Assembly (NCBI RefSeq): GCF_010682065.1
Contig: NZ_JAAGWG010000011.1
Location: 62,001-126,000, forward strand
From: Blastococcus saxobsidens
GTDB lineage: Bacteria; Actinomycetota; Actinomycetes; Mycobacteriales; Geodermatophilaceae
Length of the DNA: 64,000 nucleotides
Direction of reading: 5' to 3'
Shown: in pieces, positions 32,770-39,956 of the stretch
Layout of the letters: each line of letters begins with the position of its first letter
Position numbering within the stretch: position 1 is the stretch's first letter
Program-made: the position numbers and the translations under genes
Notes under the pieces: model-generated
The model's input: the letters and a program-made list of their open reading frames with translations, nothing else
The model's database searches: none
Told to the model about the DNA's origin: nothing

Positions 32770-34350
32770 GTGACGCACACCCACTCCGCCGAGCCGGTCT
32801 ACGGCCGTGAGCACGCCGAGCCGCAGACGGTGTACTCGCCGCACACGCCCGACCACGACCACGACCACGACGACGACGAGCTGCCGCTCGAGGACAACCC
32901 GATCTGGCAGCAGGACAACGTGACGCTGCACAGCGTGGGGATGGACATCGGCTCGTCGGGCACGCAGGTGGTCTTCTCCCGGCTGCACCTGCGCCGCATG
33001 GGCGAGGACCTGACCAGCCGCTACATCGTGGTCCGCCGCGAGGCCGTGTACCGCTCGCCCGTGGCGCTGACCCCGTACGCCAGCGCCGACCACATCGACG
33101 CCGCGGCGCTGGGCACCATCATCGACCGCGCCTACGGCGAGGCCAGGATCGGCCCGGAGGACGTCGACACCGGGGTCGTGATCCTCACCGGGGAGGCGCT
33201 GCGCCGCCGCAACGCCGAGGCGATCGCCGGGATCCTCGCCGAACGCGGCGGAGAACTGGTGACGGCCACGGCGGGGCACCACATGGAGGCGATGCTGGCC
33301 GGCTACGGCTCCGGCGCGGCCCGGACGTCCTACGAGACCGGCCGCAGGATCCTCAACGTCGACATCGGGGGCGGCACGACCAAGCTGTCCGTGCTCGACC
33401 GCGGCCGGGTGGTCGCCACCGCGGCGGTCCACATCGGCGGACGGTTGCAGGTCGTCGACGAGGCGGGGGCCATCGTCCGGCTGGAACCGGCCGGCCGGAA
33501 CCATGCCGCCCGCGCCGGTCACTCCTGGGCCCTGGGCGACGTGGTCGCCCCCGACGAGGTCGACCGGGTGGCCGAGGGCATGGCGGACGCGCTGATCGCC
33601 GCTCTCGGGGGCGAACCCCCGCCGGACGTGGCGGCGCTGTACCTCACCGATCCTCTCCCCGACGTCGGCCCGATCGACGGGGTCGTGTTCTCCGGGGGCG
33701 TGGCCGAGTACGTCTACGGGCGCGAGGCCGCCTCGTTCGGCGACCTCGGCCGACCGCTGGGGGAGGCGGTGCGACGCCGTGTCGACGCGGGCGCGCTGCC
33801 GTACCCGCTGCTGCCCGCCGGTGAGTGCATCCGTGCCACTGCGCTCGGCGCGTCGGAGTACAGCGTCCAGCTCAGCGGCAACACCGGCTGGATCTCCGAC
33901 CCCGATGCCATGCTCCCGAGGCGCAACCTGCAGGTGGTGCACCCGGTGCACGAGCTCGGGGAGACCGTGGACGCCGACGCGGTGGCCGTGGCGATCCGCC
34001 GGCACCTCGTCGCCCTCGACACGGGAGACCAGGACGTCGTGCTCGCGATGTCCTGGTCGGGCCTGCCGAGCTACGGCCGGGTGGTCGCCTTCGCCCGCGG
34101 CGTGCGCGACGGGCTCGCCGAACGCATCGCCGCCGGCAGGGCGGTGTACGTCGTGCTCGACGGGGACGTGGCCATGACCGTCGGCCGGCTGCTCCAGAGC
34201 GAGCTCGGGGTGACCGTCGACGTGCTCGTCGTGGACGGTCTCGCGCTGCGGGACTTCGACTACGTCGACCTCGGCCGGTTGCGCTACCCGTCGAAGACGG
34301 TCCCGGTCACGATCAAGTCGCTGGTGTTCGGCGCCGAGATGGGGGAGTGA
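32770..34350 (+). CDS. eutA: EutA-family reactivating factor with His/Asp-rich N-terminal extension
   Basis: This 526-residue actin-fold ATPase of the EutA family (PF06277) aligns over its length with E. coli EutA: 'SVGMDIGSSGTQVVFSRL', 'VVILTGEALRRRNAEAIAG', 'ILNVDIGGGTTKLSVLDRGRV', 'GVVFSGGVAEYV' and the end 'VPVTIKSLVF'. EutA reactivates cobalamin-damaged ethanolamine ammonia-lyase by ATP-driven cofactor exchange. Here an N-terminal tail of about 50 residues is added, with DHDHDHDDDE at residues 28-37 that could bind metal. No eutB, eutC or other B12 enzyme is in the window, so its client is unknown. GTG 32770 is assumed as start. Confidence 0.88.
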   Translation: MTHTHSAEPVYGREHAEPQTVYSPHTPDHDHDHDDDELPLEDNPIWQQDNVTLHSVGMDIGSSGTQVVFSRLHLRRMGEDLTSRYIVVRREAVYRSPVALTPYASADHIDAAALGTIIDRAYGEARIGPEDVDTGVVILTGEALRRRNAEAIAGILAERGGELVTATAGHHMEAMLAGYGSGAARTSYETGRRILNVDIGGGTTKLSVLDRGRVVATAAVHIGGRLQVVDEAGAIVRLEPAGRNHAARAGHSWALGDVVAPDEVDRVAEGMADALIAALGGEPPPDVAALYLTDPLPDVGPIDGVVFSGGVAEYVYGREAASFGDLGRPLGEAVRRRVDAGALPYPLLPAGECIRATALGASEYSVQLSGNTGWISDPDAMLPRRNLQVVHPVHELGETVDADAVAVAIRRHLVALDTGDQDVVLAMSWSGLPSYGRVVAFARGVRDGLAERIAAGRAVYVVLDGDVAMTVGRLLQSELGVTVDVLVVDGLALRDFDYVDLGRLRYPSKTVPVTIKSLVFGAEMGE

Positions 34351-34375
34351 GCCGGGGGACCGAACCCCGGGCGGC

Positions 34376-35149
34376 TCAGCTCCGCGCGGCCGACTCCATG
34401 CCGCTCACGCGCTCGGCCGTGCGCAGGAGGTGGGTGCGCATCAGATCGGTGGCGGCTCCGACGTCCCGGGCGGCGATGGCCTCGACGAGGGCGCGATGCT
34501 CCTCGACGCCCTGGCGGCCGTGCAGCGGGGCCACCTCCCGGGCCTGCTCCAGGGAGTGCACCAGGGGGTCGTGCAGCGACTCCACCAGCATGGCGACCGC
34601 CCGATTGTGCGTCGCCACGGCGAACCGGGTGTGCCACTCGGCAGAGAGCTCGAGCGGGTAGTCGTCGTTCTCCAGAGCGGCGCTGCTCCGGTCGCAGATC
34701 TCCCGGAGCGCGGCGATGTCGTCGTCGGTGGCCCGCTCGCAGACCAGCGCGACGATGCCGAGCTCGAACACCATCCGTGCCTCGGTGACCTCGACGGCGG
34801 TCAGGGTGGCCAGGGAGATGAGATCGGCGATGCCGGCCCCCACCAGGCGACTGCTGGGGGCGGTCACGAAGGCGCCGCCGCGGGCGCCCACGCGGATCTC
34901 GACCAGGCCGTTGGCCTCGAGCACCCGCAGCGCTTCCCGGACGGTGACCCGGCTGACGCCGAACCGCTCGCACAGCTCGCGCTCGGACGGGAGCCGGTCG
35001 CCGGCGGTCAGCTGCCCCTGCCGGACGAGCATCCGGATCTGGTCGACGATGACCTCGGAGATGCGCCCCACGCTCACGCGGCTGAGCAGGTCCCCCTTGC
35101 CCACCGCAGGGCTCTCGGGCGTCGCGGCCACGGTGCGTTCCGGCGTCAT
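34376..35149 (-). CDS. GntR-family regulator, FadR/FCD subfamily; likely island repressor
   Basis: This 257-residue protein has a GntR winged helix ('LVRQGQLTAGDRLPSERELCERFGVSRVTVREALRVLEANGLVEIR' region, about residues 38-85) followed by an FCD effector domain of all-helical type. FCD metal or ligand residues are visible: 'EARMVFELGIVALVCERA', 'EWHTRFAVATHNRAV' and 'GVEEHRALVEAIAARD', the pattern of Asp/Glu and three His that binds a metal and a carboxylate effector. FCD regulators recognise TGGT-N3-ACCA, which recurs through the island, so this is the prime candidate for its control. I prefer ATG 35149; GTG 35152 is adjacent. Confidence 0.9.
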   Translation of the reverse strand: MTPERTVAATPESPAVGKGDLLSRVSVGRISEVIVDQIRMLVRQGQLTAGDRLPSERELCERFGVSRVTVREALRVLEANGLVEIRVGARGGAFVTAPSSRLVGAGIADLISLATLTAVEVTEARMVFELGIVALVCERATDDDIAALREICDRSSAALENDDYPLELSAEWHTRFAVATHNRAVAMLVESLHDPLVHSLEQAREVAPLHGRQGVEEHRALVEAIAARDVGAATDLMRTHLLRTAERVSGMESAARS

Positions 35150-35237
35150 CACCCCCGTATCCTAGGCGACCCTCAGCAGCGGGGACCCCGTACGAGACGG
35201 GCCGGTCCCGCTCCCGAGTGGCCCCACCGCCCCGTGT

Positions 35238-35900
35238 TCACCGGTCCGAGGTCGCCCGGACGTACCGACCACCCGGTACGACGGGTCGCGCGGCGTCGTC
35301 CAGCAGGTAGTGCAGTGGCTCCGCGATCGGGACCTCCAGGTCCGGCACCCGGTCGGGTCCGACCCGGTCGAGGAGGGCGATCAGCGCCCGCAGCGAGTTG
35401 CTGTGCGCGACCACCAGGACGGTGCGCCCGGCCCGGAGGTCGGGCGCCAGGACCTCCTCCCAGCACGGTCGCAGGCGGGAGAGGACGTCGGCGAGGCTCT
35501 CGCCGGGGCGGAGGACGCCTCCGGTCCGCCCGGGCGGCGGGGCGGCGTCCCACGACCGCCGCCACCGCTGGTACTGCTCGGCCCCGTGGCGAGCGAGCAC
35601 CTCGCTCCGCGGGACCCCCTCGAGGGCCCCGTAGCTGCGCTCGTCGAGCCGGGCGTCCTGGCGGGCGGGTGTCGCGGGGTGGCCGGCGGCCGCGACGGCG
35701 AGCCGTGCGGTGCGGACCGCGCGGGTCAGGGTGGACGTGTGCACGCGGTCGGGCAGCAGTCCTGCCTCGCGGAGGACCAGCCCGCAGCGGCGGGCCTGCT
35801 CCTCGCCGCGGGGGGTGAGGTCGACGTCGACCTGCCCGGTGAAGACGTCGCGCGCGTTCCAGGTGCTCTCTCCGTGGCGCAGGAGGACGAGGCCGGGCAT
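35238..35900 (-). CDS. Histidine phosphatase family, phosphoglycerate mutase-like
   Basis: This 220-residue enzyme has the phospho-His motif LLRHGEST (about residue 5), 'DVDLTPRGEEQARRCG', 'TSTLTRAVRTA', 'DERSYGALEG' and a second His in VVAHSNSLRAL. It resembles cofactor-dependent (2,3-bisphosphoglycerate) phosphoglycerate mutase GpmA but is shorter and has GES rather than the usual GQS after RH. It could be a mutase or a phosphatase. It is divergent from the ferredoxin gene with a near-consensus GntR site between, so it seems part of the island. Confidence 0.82.
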   Translation of the reverse strand: MPGLVLLRHGESTWNARDVFTGQVDVDLTPRGEEQARRCGLVLREAGLLPDRVHTSTLTRAVRTARLAVAAAGHPATPARQDARLDERSYGALEGVPRSEVLARHGAEQYQRWRRSWDAAPPPGRTGGVLRPGESLADVLSRLRPCWEEVLAPDLRAGRTVLVVAHSNSLRALIALLDRVGPDRVPDLEVPIAEPLHYLLDDAARPVVPGGRYVRATSDR

Positions 35901-35929
35901 GTCGTGACCCTAGACACAATGTGGTCTAA

Positions 35930-35940
35930 TGGACATACCA
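35930..35940. promoter_or_regulatory. Near-consensus GntR operator before ferredoxin/Rieske operon
   Basis: TGGA-CAT-ACCA matches 7 of 8 fixed bases. It is 46 bp upstream of the ferredoxin start (35987) and 30 bp upstream of the divergent phosphoglycerate-mutase-like start (35900). A further TGGTC half site is eight bases to the left. Confidence 0.58.
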
Positions 35941-35986
35941 ATGCAGGGAGGCCCCGCAGGCGGCCAGGTACTACGGAGGGGACGCC

Positions 35987-36310
35987 GTGCCGAAGGTTGT
36001 CTACGTCGGGGGCTCCGGTCAAGAGCACGCGGTCGACGCGGCCGTCGGAGAGTCCGTGATGGCCGCAGCCGTGAAGAACGGCGTGCCCGGCATCATCGGC
36101 GAGTGCGGGGGGAATGCCTCCTGCGGGACCTGCCACGTGTGGGTGCGCGCGGAGTACACCGAGCTCGTCGGCGAGCCGAACGAGCTGGAGCAGGACCTCC
36201 TGGAGATGGCGGTGTCCGAGCCGCGCGACAGCAGCCGGCTGAGCTGCCAGATCCCCGTGTCGCCGGAGCTGGACGGGCTGACCGTGGACGTGCCGCCCGA
36301 GCAACCGTGA
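35987..36310 (+). CDS. Plant/vertebrate-type [2Fe-2S] ferredoxin
   Basis: This 107-residue ferredoxin has the cluster ligands in order: C in 'GECGGNASCGTCHVWV' (C-x5-C-x2-C) and the fourth in 'RLSCQIP'. It is of the adrenodoxin/putidaredoxin-like bacterial type used to feed electrons to oxygenases. GGAGG precedes the GTG at 35987. It is directly followed by the Rieske oxygenase gene, and a cognate reductase is encoded at 55803-57062, so the three probably form one electron chain. Confidence 0.94.
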   Translation: MPKVVYVGGSGQEHAVDAAVGESVMAAAVKNGVPGIIGECGGNASCGTCHVWVRAEYTELVGEPNELEQDLLEMAVSEPRDSSRLSCQIPVSPELDGLTVDVPPEQP

Positions 36311-36381
36311 GTCGCCAGGTGACGCCCCTCTACCCGGGCACGACAGACAGCCCATCGCGCGGCTGAGGACAGGAGAGACCC

Positions 36382-37668
36382 GTGCTTCGCAAGGACATCA
36401 ACGAGCTGCTGACCCGGACCGGCCCAGGAACGGCCATGGGTGAGCTGTTCCGCCAGTACTGGATGCCCGCCTGCCTCGCCGAGGAGCTGCCGGAGGACGG
36501 CTGCCCGCCGATCCGGCTCAAGCTGCTGTCCGAGCGCCTGGTCGCCTTCCGCGACAGCTACGGCAACTACGGCCTGATCGACGAGTTCTGCGCGCACCGC
36601 GGGGCGTCCCTGTGGTTCGGGCGGAACGAGGAGGGCGGCCTGCGCTGCCCGTACCACGGCTGGAAGTACGACACCACGGGCCAGTGCGTCGAGGTCCCCT
36701 CCGAGGCCGACAACTCCAGCTTCGCCGAGAACGTGAAGCTCACCTCCTACCCGCTGGTGAAGATCGGCGACGTGCTCTGGACCTACATGGGCGACCCGGC
36801 GTCGCAGCCGCCCCTCCCGGAGTTCGAGTTCGCCCTGACGCCGGCGGAGCACCACTACACCTCCAAGCGCTGGCAGCAGAGCAACTGGCTGCAGGCGTTC
36901 GAGGGCGGCATCGACTCCAGCCACGTGACGTTCCTGCACTCCGGTGGCCTGAAGAGCGACCCGCTGTTCAAGGGCGCCAAGGGAAACCAGTACAACCTCA
37001 ACGACACCAAGCCGTTCTTCGAGGTGGCCGACAGCGAGGGCGGCCTGTTCGTCGGTGCCCGGCGCAACGCCGAGGAGGGGTCGTACTACTGGCGGATCAC
37101 GCCGTGGGTCATGCCGTCGTTCACGATGGTCCCCCCGCGCGGTGACCACCCGATCCACGGGCACTTCTGGATCCCCATCGACGACGAGAACTGCTGGGCG
37201 TACAGCTTCGACTACCACCCCATGCGGCCCCTCACCGAGGCGGAGCGGCAGGCCATGATCGACGGCCACGGGGTGCACAGCAAGAACATCCCGGGCACCT
37301 ACCGGCCCGAGGCCAACATGGACAACGACTACCTGATGAACCGCGAGAAGCAGCGGACCGGGGAGTGGTACTCCGGCGTCGAGGGCATCGCGATCCAGGA
37401 CTCCTCCCTGCAGGAGAGCATGGGACCGATCGTCGACCGCACCAAGGAGCGCCTGGTCCCGGCCGACAGCGGCATCATCAAGGCCCGGCAGAAGCTCTAC
37501 CGGGCGGCCACCGCCCTGCGGGACAAGGGGGCGACCCCGCCCGGGGTCGACCCGGCGCACCACCACGTCCGCTCGGCCGCCGTCGTCCTGCCGCAGAAGG
37601 AGGCGTTCCTCGACGCCGCCCGCGACGACGTGCGGGTCCGCCCCGGCTTCCCGATCTCCTCGGTCTGA
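36382..37668 (+). CDS. Rieske non-heme iron oxygenase, phthalate 4,5-dioxygenase-like
   Basis: This 428-residue oxygenase subunit belongs to the phthalate 4,5-dioxygenase (OphA2/Pht3) type, starting 'NELLTRTGPGTAMGELFRQYWMPA'. The Rieske cluster is at CAH...CPYH (about residues 72-94), and the mononuclear iron site is in 'GIDSSHVTFLH' (about 176-186) with a later Asp. The family is homo-oligomeric with no beta subunit, and none is seen here. It would dihydroxylate or demethylate an aromatic acid using the adjacent ferredoxin. The order is ferredoxin, oxygenase, unknown 169-residue protein, PanB-like, hydrolase, TctC. Confidence 0.93.
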   Translation: MLRKDINELLTRTGPGTAMGELFRQYWMPACLAEELPEDGCPPIRLKLLSERLVAFRDSYGNYGLIDEFCAHRGASLWFGRNEEGGLRCPYHGWKYDTTGQCVEVPSEADNSSFAENVKLTSYPLVKIGDVLWTYMGDPASQPPLPEFEFALTPAEHHYTSKRWQQSNWLQAFEGGIDSSHVTFLHSGGLKSDPLFKGAKGNQYNLNDTKPFFEVADSEGGLFVGARRNAEEGSYYWRITPWVMPSFTMVPPRGDHPIHGHFWIPIDDENCWAYSFDYHPMRPLTEAERQAMIDGHGVHSKNIPGTYRPEANMDNDYLMNREKQRTGEWYSGVEGIAIQDSSLQESMGPIVDRTKERLVPADSGIIKARQKLYRAATALRDKGATPPGVDPAHHHVRSAAVVLPQKEAFLDAARDDVRVRPGFPISSV

Positions 37669-37670
37669 TC

Positions 37671-38180
37671 GTGGCCGTGGAGACCCAGACGCTGAGCAGC
37701 TGCGCGCGTGCGGCCACGGCCGAGGAGGCGCGCTACCGGATCGACCGGCCCATCGCCCCGTCGCGGGCCGGCCGGGTCGTCGCCCTGGACCCCGGGGCGG
37801 CGGACGTCCTGCGCCGGACGGCGCAGCACGGCTGGGCCAACGCGCGCTTCTACGTGTGCGAGGCCGGCGCCGGCGAGGGGGAGGACGTCGTCCTGCGCGA
37901 TGTCGACGGCGGCCCGGCGACGCTGGCCGACGAGCTGGCCAGCGCGTCGGTCGTCGTCATGGTCGCCACCGACGACACCGGTGCGGCCTGCGCGCACGGC
38001 CTGGGCAAGGCCTGCTGGGAGCGCGGCATCCAGACCGCGGGCCTGGTGCTCGGGGACGGCACGCACGCCGGCACGACGGCGTCCGCCGCCGTGGCCGCGC
38101 TCCGTCCGCACGCCCGGGTGCTCCTGCCGTCGGCCGACGAGGCCGACGTCGTGGACCTGCTGAGCGCGCTCCGTGTCTGA
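37671..38180 (+). CDS. Unrecognised 169-residue protein
   Basis: I do not recognise this family. The GTG start lies two bases after the Rieske stop, and its end overlaps the PanB-like start by 8 bp, so it is tightly operonic. The C-terminal 'ASVVVMVATDDTGAACAHGLGKACWERGIQTAGLVLGDG' region (quoted here only as landmarks ATDDTGA and GIQTAGLVL) suggests a Rossmann-like nucleotide or cofactor fold, with distant likeness to the FtsZ/tubulin N-domain layout. Two Cys (ACAHG, KACWE) are close. A small partner of the PanB-like enzyme is possible. Confidence 0.7.
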   Translation: MAVETQTLSSCARAATAEEARYRIDRPIAPSRAGRVVALDPGAADVLRRTAQHGWANARFYVCEAGAGEGEDVVLRDVDGGPATLADELASASVVVMVATDDTGAACAHGLGKACWERGIQTAGLVLGDGTHAGTTASAAVAALRPHARVLLPSADEADVVDLLSALRV

Positions 38181-39006
38181 GCGGGTGGGGCTGCGCGACC
38201 TGCAGCGCATGAAGGACGACGGCCGCAAGATCGTCGGGGTCGTCGCCTGGGACTACCAGGTCGCCCGGATCGTGGACCGCGCCGGGGTCGAGCTCGTCTC
38301 CGTGGGCGACACGGTGGGCGTCAACCTCTGGGGTCACTCGAACCCGTTCGAGGTGACGATGGAGGAGATGCTCGTCGTCGCCAAGGCCGTGCGCCGGGGG
38401 GTCTCCCGGGCGCTGGTCAGCGTGGACTTCCCCTTCGGCCCGTTGCAGGAGGGCACCGACTCCGCCGTTCGCGCGGCCGTCCGCTTCGTCAAGGAGGCCG
38501 GCGTCGACATGGTCAAGCTCGACGCCGCCTCGGACTATCCGGAGGCGGTCGAGGCCGTGAACCGGGCCGGCATCCCGGTGTTCGCGCAGTTCGGCATCAC
38601 GCCGCAGACGGCGCTGCGCTACGGCGTCGAGTACAAGTCCGTGCCGTCGGCCGCCGACGCGGTGCCGGCGGAGCTGCTGGACGAGATGGTCGCCGAGGCC
38701 AAGCGGCTGGAGGACGCGGGGGCCACCCTGCTCAACTTCACCAACTCCGGCCCGGTCGTCGGGGCCGCGGTCGCCGACGCGGTGTCCATCCCGGTCGTCG
38801 GTGGGTTCGGCGGCGGTCCGTGGCTCGACGGCCGCATGCGGATGGTGAACGCCGCCATCGGATACGCGGCCACCGCTCTGGACGGTGCGCGCGACAGCTA
38901 CGTCAACGTCGCCCAGCTGACGCTGGAGGCGATGACCGCCTACGCCGAGGACGTCCGTGCCGCCCGGCAGCTGCCCGGGGGCATCCCGGTCCCGGCAGCG
39001 ACCTGA
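38173..39006 (+). CDS. Ketopantoate hydroxymethyltransferase (PanB)-like enzyme
   Basis: This 277-residue TIM-barrel protein follows the PanB pattern: 'LRDLQRMKDDGRKIVGVVAWDYQVARIVDRAGVELVSVGDTVG', 'ALVSVDFPFGPLQEG', 'VKEAGVDMVKLDAA' and 'AGIPVFAQFGITPQ' (short extracts of one domain). PanB adds formaldehyde units from methylene-tetrahydrofolate to a 2-keto acid, or the reverse. Placed in a catabolic operon rather than with panC/panD, it more likely performs a related aldol or retro-aldol or phosphoenolpyruvate-mutase-superfamily reaction on a pathway keto acid. GTG start overlaps the previous gene. Confidence 0.82.
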   Translation: MSERVGLRDLQRMKDDGRKIVGVVAWDYQVARIVDRAGVELVSVGDTVGVNLWGHSNPFEVTMEEMLVVAKAVRRGVSRALVSVDFPFGPLQEGTDSAVRAAVRFVKEAGVDMVKLDAASDYPEAVEAVNRAGIPVFAQFGITPQTALRYGVEYKSVPSAADAVPAELLDEMVAEAKRLEDAGATLLNFTNSGPVVGAAVADAVSIPVVGGFGGGPWLDGRMRMVNAAIGYAATALDGARDSYVNVAQLTLEAMTAYAEDVRAARQLPGGIPVPAAT

Positions 39007-39032
39007 CCCGACCGACCGAGAGGACTGCCACC

Positions 39033-39896
39033 GTGCCCACCGCCGTCGTCGACGGGATCCGCACGCGCTACGAGGTCACCGGCTCCGGGCCGCCGCTGCT
39101 GATGTTCTCCCCCGGGGGCTTCGACTCCACGCTGGAGAGCTGGCGGACGGTGGGCGTCTACCGCCGGCTGGCGCTGCTGGACCACCTGAGCACCCGCTAC
39201 ACGTGCATCACCTTCGACCGGCGGGAGTCGGGCTCCTCCGGGGGTCGGGTGCAGCGGATCCGCTGGCAGGACTACGTCGCGCAGGCCGTGGGACTCCTCG
39301 ACCACCTCGACGTCGCATCCGCCCACCTCATGGGCGGCTGCGTGGGCTGCTCCACGGCGGCGGCCGTCGCCGTGGCCCATCCCGACCGGGTGTCGAGCAT
39401 GGTGCTGTACTCGCCGGCCGGTGGTGTGAAGTACCGCATGAAGCAGCACGCGCGCTTCGCCCAGCACCTCGCCTTCGTGGAGGAGCAGGGGCTCCGCGCG
39501 GTCGTGGACCTGGTGGGCGCCACCCAGGCCGGTTTCACCAAGGACCCCCGGGTGGGCCCCTGGAACAGCGTCGTCCGGGCCGACCCCGACTTCGCCGACG
39601 CGTATGCGCGGATCGCGCCCGAGCGCTACGCGGTGCTGGTCAGCGGGACGGCGCGGCTGATGTTCGACCGGGACACGGTGCCCGGCGCGGAGCCCGAGGA
39701 CCTGCTCGAGCTGACCACCCCGACGCTCGTCGTGCCGGGTCAGGACGACTCGCACGCGCCCTCGGCGGCCCGGTACCTGCAGGAGTGCCTGCCGCACGCC
39801 GAGTACTGGGACGCCCCCGTCGTGGAGCAGACCGAGGACACCGCGCCGGCGCGGATCCTCGCCTTCCTGGACTCGGTCGAGCAGCCCGCCGGCTGA
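39033..39896 (+). CDS. Alpha/beta hydrolase with Cys at the nucleophile elbow
   Basis: This 287-residue alpha/beta hydrolase resembles C-C and ester hydrolases of aromatic pathways in overall pattern ('VTGSGPPLLMFSPGGFDSTLE', 'ITFDRRESGSSG'). The nucleophile elbow reads GGCVG with Cys103 in place of Ser, as in dienelactone hydrolases. The acid region 'PGQDDSHAP' is present, but I see no His at the usual C-terminal position ('WDAPVVEQTEDTAP'). The mechanism is therefore unclear. It sits in the Rieske operon, between the PanB-like gene and a second tctC. Confidence 0.83.
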   Translation: MPTAVVDGIRTRYEVTGSGPPLLMFSPGGFDSTLESWRTVGVYRRLALLDHLSTRYTCITFDRRESGSSGGRVQRIRWQDYVAQAVGLLDHLDVASAHLMGGCVGCSTAAAVAVAHPDRVSSMVLYSPAGGVKYRMKQHARFAQHLAFVEEQGLRAVVDLVGATQAGFTKDPRVGPWNSVVRADPDFADAYARIAPERYAVLVSGTARLMFDRDTVPGAEPEDLLELTTPTLVVPGQDDSHAPSAARYLQECLPHAEYWDAPVVEQTEDTAPARILAFLDSVEQPAG

Positions 39897-39956
39897 CAGC
39901 TTCCCCGCACCCCCAGCCGGTTCGCCGCGGACCGGTTCCCCCACGAAGGAGTGGAC

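Noticed and set aside
32770..34350. Ethanolamine utilisation locus
   Set aside because: Only EutA is present. No EutB, EutC, shell protein, EutT or ethanolamine transporter occurs in the window.
38173..39006. Pantothenate biosynthesis (true panB)
   Set aside because: No panC or panD is nearby and the operon is catabolic, so I kept the call at PanB-like.
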